Shown one piece after another: positions 13,281-15,907 of a stretch of 15,907 nt of DNA. The stretch spans positions 21,604 through 37,510 of the forward strand of contig DFDL01000043.1 in NCBI GenBank assembly GCA_002367715.1, given 5' to 3'. This stretch comes from Actinobacteria bacterium UBA3028. Its GTDB lineage: Bacteria > Actinomycetota > Actinomycetes > Nanopelagicales > Nanopelagicaceae. The translations under genes and the position numbers were made by a program. The number at the start of each line of letters is the position of its first letter. Positions within the stretch are counted from its first letter, which is position 1. The notes under the pieces are model-generated. The model ran no database searches. It was not told the origin of the DNA and saw nothing but the letters and a program-made list of their open reading frames with translations.

Positions 13281-14044
13281 TGAGTTTAAAGCCCACAAAG
13301 AGATCCGTGGCTCGAATGGCGCTCGCGCTGTTAGCTGGTGGGCCGCTTCTATTCCTGACCTCTTGTTCATCTGAAAATATTTCAGGGATGGGATTTCCTA
13401 AGGGCGTCTCTAGCGTAAATGACATCTCACTACCGCTCTGGCAGGGAGCCTGGATAGCAGCTGCCGTTGTAGGAATTTTTACTACGATTCTAATTTTGTG
13501 GCCGGCCTTTCGCCACCGTCGCAAGGGCGATGAAGTTCCAAAGCAGACGCAATATAATATTCCAGTTGAAATCTCGTACACCTTAATTCCGTTTTTAATT
13601 GTCGCGGTGCTTTTTTATTACACAGCGGTAAAACAGAGTGAGATTGCAAAAGTTTCGGCAGATGAGAGCATCAGTCATATAATTGATATCAATGCATTTC
13701 AATGGTCTTGGCAATTTACTTATAAAGATAATCCAGATGCGCAAACTATTACCGGAACTCCCGCTAAGCCACCAGTCTTAGTGCTACCACAAGGTGAGCG
13801 AGTTAAATTTAATTTAACTGCCACAGATGTTGTTCATGGCTTTTGGATTCCTGCATTCATGATTCAGATGCAGAATCTTCCGGGTGTAAAGAATCACCTT
13901 GAATTTACGGCAAATGAAATCGGTGAATATCCAGGTAGATGCAACATTCTCTGCGGCCGGTCACATTCACAGATGCTCTTCACGGTCAAGGTGGTTTCGC
14001 CAGAGGCCTACGATGAATATATCTCTAACTTAAAGGTGGCTTAA
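13280..14044 (+). CDS. ctaC: Cytochrome c oxidase subunit II (aa3-type)
   Basis: A 254-residue membrane lipoprotein carrying the CuA centre that receives electrons from the cytochrome bc complex. A basic N-terminus and hydrophobic core end in lipobox LTSC (lipidated Cys29). Two transmembrane helices follow (about 56-77 and 98-117). The cupredoxin domain has the aromatic electron-entry patch AFQWSWQF (139-146) and CuA ligands His186 (DVVHGFW), Cys221, Cys225, His229 and Met232 in GRCNILCGRSHSQM. The residue between the cysteines that is normally Glu (CxExC) is Ile223. I chose the ATG at 13280 because it starts a proper signal peptide; upstream in-frame codons would add a hydrophilic extension running into the divergent gene. 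It has no Shine-Dalgarno site, with TATTCT 6 nt upstream. It heads the ctaC-ctaD-ctaF operon, with ctaD 2 nt downstream. Confidence 0.94.
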   Translation: MSLKPTKRSVARMALALLAGGPLLFLTSCSSENISGMGFPKGVSSVNDISLPLWQGAWIAAAVVGIFTTILILWPAFRHRRKGDEVPKQTQYNIPVEISYTLIPFLIVAVLFYYTAVKQSEIAKVSADESISHIIDINAFQWSWQFTYKDNPDAQTITGTPAKPPVLVLPQGERVKFNLTATDVVHGFWIPAFMIQMQNLPGVKNHLEFTANEIGEYPGRCNILCGRSHSQMLFTVKVVSPEAYDEYISNLKVA

Positions 14045-14046
14045 TA

Positions 14047-15705
14047 ATGACAACTTTTGCTAACCCAACTGTTACTTCACAAGCGCCGACTAAGCCCGCG
14101 CCGACTAGTAAAGGTCGGTTGTTCGTAAAGCTGATTACATCTACAGATCACAAGACCATCGGATATATGTATTTAGTAACTACCTTTGTCTGGTTTCTAG
14201 TAGGCGGTTTACTTGCGCTTATTCTGCGAGCAGAGCTTGCGCGCCCCGGTCTGCAATTCATATCAAATGAGCAGTACAACCAAGTTTTCACAATGCACGG
14301 AACAATCATGCTTCTGCTCTTTGCAACGCCACTCTTTGTTGGCTTTGCCAATGTAATTATGCCGCTTCAGATCGGCGCAGCAGATGTCGCTTTCCCAAGA
14401 ATGAATATGCTCTCGTACTGGCTCTTCCTATTTGGCGGGCTAATGACATTTGCAGGTTTCTTAACTCCTGGCGGCGCTGCATCATTTGGCTGGACGGCAT
14501 ATGCACCGCTCTCTAATTCACAGTATTCACCTGGGATTGGCGGGGATCTCTGGGTTATGGGACTAGCTCTCAGCGGAATCGGAACAATTCTCGGCGGAGT
14601 AAATTTCATTACAACAATTTTTACAATGCGCGCACCTGGAATGACGATGTTTAGAATGTCAATCTTCAGTTGGAATGTATTGCTAACCTCAATACTTGTA
14701 CTTCTTGCATTTCCACCGCTAGCGGCGGCATTGCTTGCACTTGAATCAGATCGATTATTTGGTTCGCATATTTTTGATCCAGCCAATGGTGGTGCGATGC
14801 TCTGGCAGCATCTCTTCTGGTTCTTTGGCCATCCCGAGGTATATATTTTGGCGCTGCCATTTTTCGGTATTGCCACAGAAATTTTGCCAGTCTTTAGTCG
14901 CAAACCAATCTTTGGATATAAAGGACTCATCGCGGCAACTATTGCGATCGCTGCGCTTTCAGTATCTGTCTGGGCCCACCACATGTTTGCCAGTGGTCAG
15001 GTATTACTTCCATTCTTCTCGTTTATGACATTTCTAATCGGAGTTCCGACTGGCGTTAAGTTTTTCAATTGGATCGGAACCATGTGGCGCGGTAGCGTCT
15101 CATTTGAGACCCCGATGCTCTGGGTTATGGGATTCTTAATTACCTTCTTATTCGGTGGCCTAACTGGAATTATTCTTGCCTCACCGCCACTTGATTTCGC
15201 TGTTTCGGCCTCTTACTTTGTTGTAGCCCACTTCCATTATGTTCTCTTTGGAACAGTTGTCTTTGCAATGTTCGCTGGGTTCTACTTCTGGTGGCCAAAG
15301 ATGACAGGGCGAATGTTAAATGAGCGCCTTGGAAAGATTCACTTCTGGACAACTTTCTTCGGCTTCCACCTAACTTTCTTAATCCAACACTGGCTTGGAA
15401 TTAAGGGAATGCCACGCAGATACGCTGATTACTTAGCTACAGATGGCTTCACCACAATGAATACCATCTCAACAGTTGGCTCCACACTTCTTGCATTCTC
15501 GATGATTCCATTCTTGGTAAATGTTTGGATTACTAGAAAGTCTCCACCTGTTGGAGTTGATGATCCTTGGGGTTATGGCGCCTCACTCGAGTGGGCAACT
15601 TCTTGTCCACCACCTCGCCACAATTTCACTTCAATGCCACGAATTAGAAGTGAGCGACCAGCATTTGATCTCCATTACCCACACATTAAGACTGAGGGAC
15701 ACTAG
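14047..15705 (+). CDS. ctaD: Cytochrome c oxidase subunit I (aa3-type, A1 family)
   Basis: A 552-residue, 12-helix catalytic subunit of the proton-pumping terminal oxidase. All metal ligands are present: His84 (FTMHGT) and His397 for low-spin haem a, His395 (VAHFHYVL) for haem a3, and His262, His311 and His312 for CuB (GHPEVY, WAHHMF). Tyr266 of HPEVY is the cross-linked tyrosine. Proton-channel residues are also intact: Asp113 and Asn120 (ADVAFPRMN) and Glu264 for the D channel, Lys338 (PTGVKFF) for the K channel, so it is an ordinary A1-type pump. The C-terminal RHNFTSMPRIRSERPAFDLHYPH is characteristic of actinobacterial subunit I. The ATG lies 2 nt after the ctaC stop, with AAAGGTGG 7 nt upstream as a good ribosome binding site. 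ctaF follows 2 nt downstream. Confidence 0.97.
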   Translation: MTTFANPTVTSQAPTKPAPTSKGRLFVKLITSTDHKTIGYMYLVTTFVWFLVGGLLALILRAELARPGLQFISNEQYNQVFTMHGTIMLLLFATPLFVGFANVIMPLQIGAADVAFPRMNMLSYWLFLFGGLMTFAGFLTPGGAASFGWTAYAPLSNSQYSPGIGGDLWVMGLALSGIGTILGGVNFITTIFTMRAPGMTMFRMSIFSWNVLLTSILVLLAFPPLAAALLALESDRLFGSHIFDPANGGAMLWQHLFWFFGHPEVYILALPFFGIATEILPVFSRKPIFGYKGLIAATIAIAALSVSVWAHHMFASGQVLLPFFSFMTFLIGVPTGVKFFNWIGTMWRGSVSFETPMLWVMGFLITFLFGGLTGIILASPPLDFAVSASYFVVAHFHYVLFGTVVFAMFAGFYFWWPKMTGRMLNERLGKIHFWTTFFGFHLTFLIQHWLGIKGMPRRYADYLATDGFTTMNTISTVGSTLLAFSMIPFLVNVWITRKSPPVGVDDPWGYGASLEWATSCPPPRHNFTSMPRIRSERPAFDLHYPHIKTEGH

Positions 15706-15707
15706 CG

Positions 15708-15907
15708 ATGAAAACTGGTTGGGTGTTATTTGGTGGTCTTGGCGTCTTCTACACAATAGTCACAGTTATTTACTGGTTAATAGGCGGAGAAGCTGTTGGA
15801 ATCACAGCAATAGGTCTCTCTGGTGGCTTAGCAGCGCTAACTGGATATTACCTCTGGTTTACAGATAAGCGACTTGGCAATCTTCTTCCAGAAGACAATA
15901 CGAGTGG
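15708..15907 (+). CDS. ctaF: Cytochrome c oxidase subunit IV, actinobacterial CtaF type, cut by window end
   Basis: The first 66 codons of a small membrane protein of the actinobacterial oxidase subunit IV family; the 3' end is beyond the window. Two hydrophobic helices are seen (GWVLFGGLGVFYTIVTVIYWL and ITAIGLSGGLAALTGYYLWF, split by a short GGEAVG turn), followed by TDKRLGNLLPEDN, the start of the hydrophilic tail. In the family the tail ends in a conserved Trp/Pro/His region, not visible here. The ATG at 15708 comes 2 nt after the ctaD stop, with GAGGG 9 nt upstream inside ctaD. It is co-transcribed and probably translationally coupled with ctaC and ctaD, and would assemble with them in the bcc-aa3 supercomplex. 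ctaE and the qcrCAB genes are expected downstream but are not in the window. Confidence 0.92.
   Translation, partial: MKTGWVLFGGLGVFYTIVTVIYWLIGGEAVGITAIGLSGGLAALTGYYLWFTDKRLGNLLPEDNTS

Noticed and set aside
13222..13581. N-terminal extension of the desulfurase-like gene into ctaC
   Set aside because: The extra 120 residues are antisense to the ctaC start and signal peptide; the conserved fold begins just after GTG 13221.
14367..14984. 205-codon open frame antisense to ctaD
   Set aside because: It is a frame shadow of the strongly conserved ctaD coding sequence; its translation is low-complexity with no family match and no ribosome binding site.
1..15907. Mobile elements, CRISPR repeats, tRNA/rRNA genes, toxin-antitoxin or phage-defence modules
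   Set aside because: I saw no transposase, integrase, direct-repeat array, tRNA-like sequence or defence-type gene; nearly all DNA is accounted for by core metabolic genes and short regulatory gaps.

Overview
The window reads as a chromosome segment of a streamlined, moderately low-GC actinobacterium. The best fit is a freshwater acI / Nanopelagicales-type planktonic cell. This is an inference from three things: actinobacterial gene families (AdoK-type adenosine kinase, DUF3043 protein, CtaF-type oxidase subunit IV, lipoprotein CtaC), AT-leaning coding sequence with many Lys/Ile codons, and very tight packing. Neighbouring genes overlap by 1 nt, and some convergent genes are separated by 0-26 nt. 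There are no mobile elements, tRNAs, rRNAs or CRISPR arrays.

Layout. (1) 1-3271, minus strand: pepA (leucyl aminopeptidase), lpdA (E3 lipoamide dehydrogenase) and the 5' end of sucB (E2 acyltransferase), i.e. 2-oxoacid dehydrogenase metabolism. (2) 3389-4504, plus: gcvT, the glycine-cleavage T protein, for which lpdA also supplies the L protein. (3) 4515-7400, minus: a btuF-btuC-btuD cobalamin ABC importer behind a cobalamin riboswitch that ends in a textbook attenuator. (4) 7452-8708: a small exported/anchored protein of unknown function, divergent from an aldo/keto reductase. (5) 8735-10418, minus: nadA (quinolinate synthase, a 4Fe-4S enzyme) and a DUF3043 membrane protein. (6) 10528-11911, plus: erpA (Fe-S carrier) and adoK. 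(7) 11912-13221, minus: a tusA-like gene coupled to a divergent cysteine-desulfurase-fold protein. (8) 13280-15907, plus: ctaC-ctaD-ctaF, the aa3-type terminal oxidase, cut by the window end.

How the parts fit. Most of the window is core energy and cofactor metabolism: TCA/one-carbon enzymes feeding the respiratory chain, cytochrome oxidase at its end, NAD synthesis, Fe-S delivery and sulfur handling, plus scavenging of vitamin B12 under riboswitch control. The erpA-adoK-ctaC order matches a conserved actinobacterial neighbourhood.

Three points deserve a second look. First, genes lacking a Shine-Dalgarno sequence repeatedly carry a TANNNT or near-TATAAT hexamer exactly 6-7 nt before the start codon, as expected for leaderless transcripts, while internal operon genes have clear Shine-Dalgarno sites. 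Second, the cysteine-desulfurase-like protein paired with TusA has lost several canonical PLP-site residues but keeps the sulfur-carrying cysteine motif. Third, the CuA motif of CtaC has Ile where the conserved Glu normally sits. No wholly new multi-gene system is evident; the TusA/degenerate desulfurase pair is the nearest candidate.
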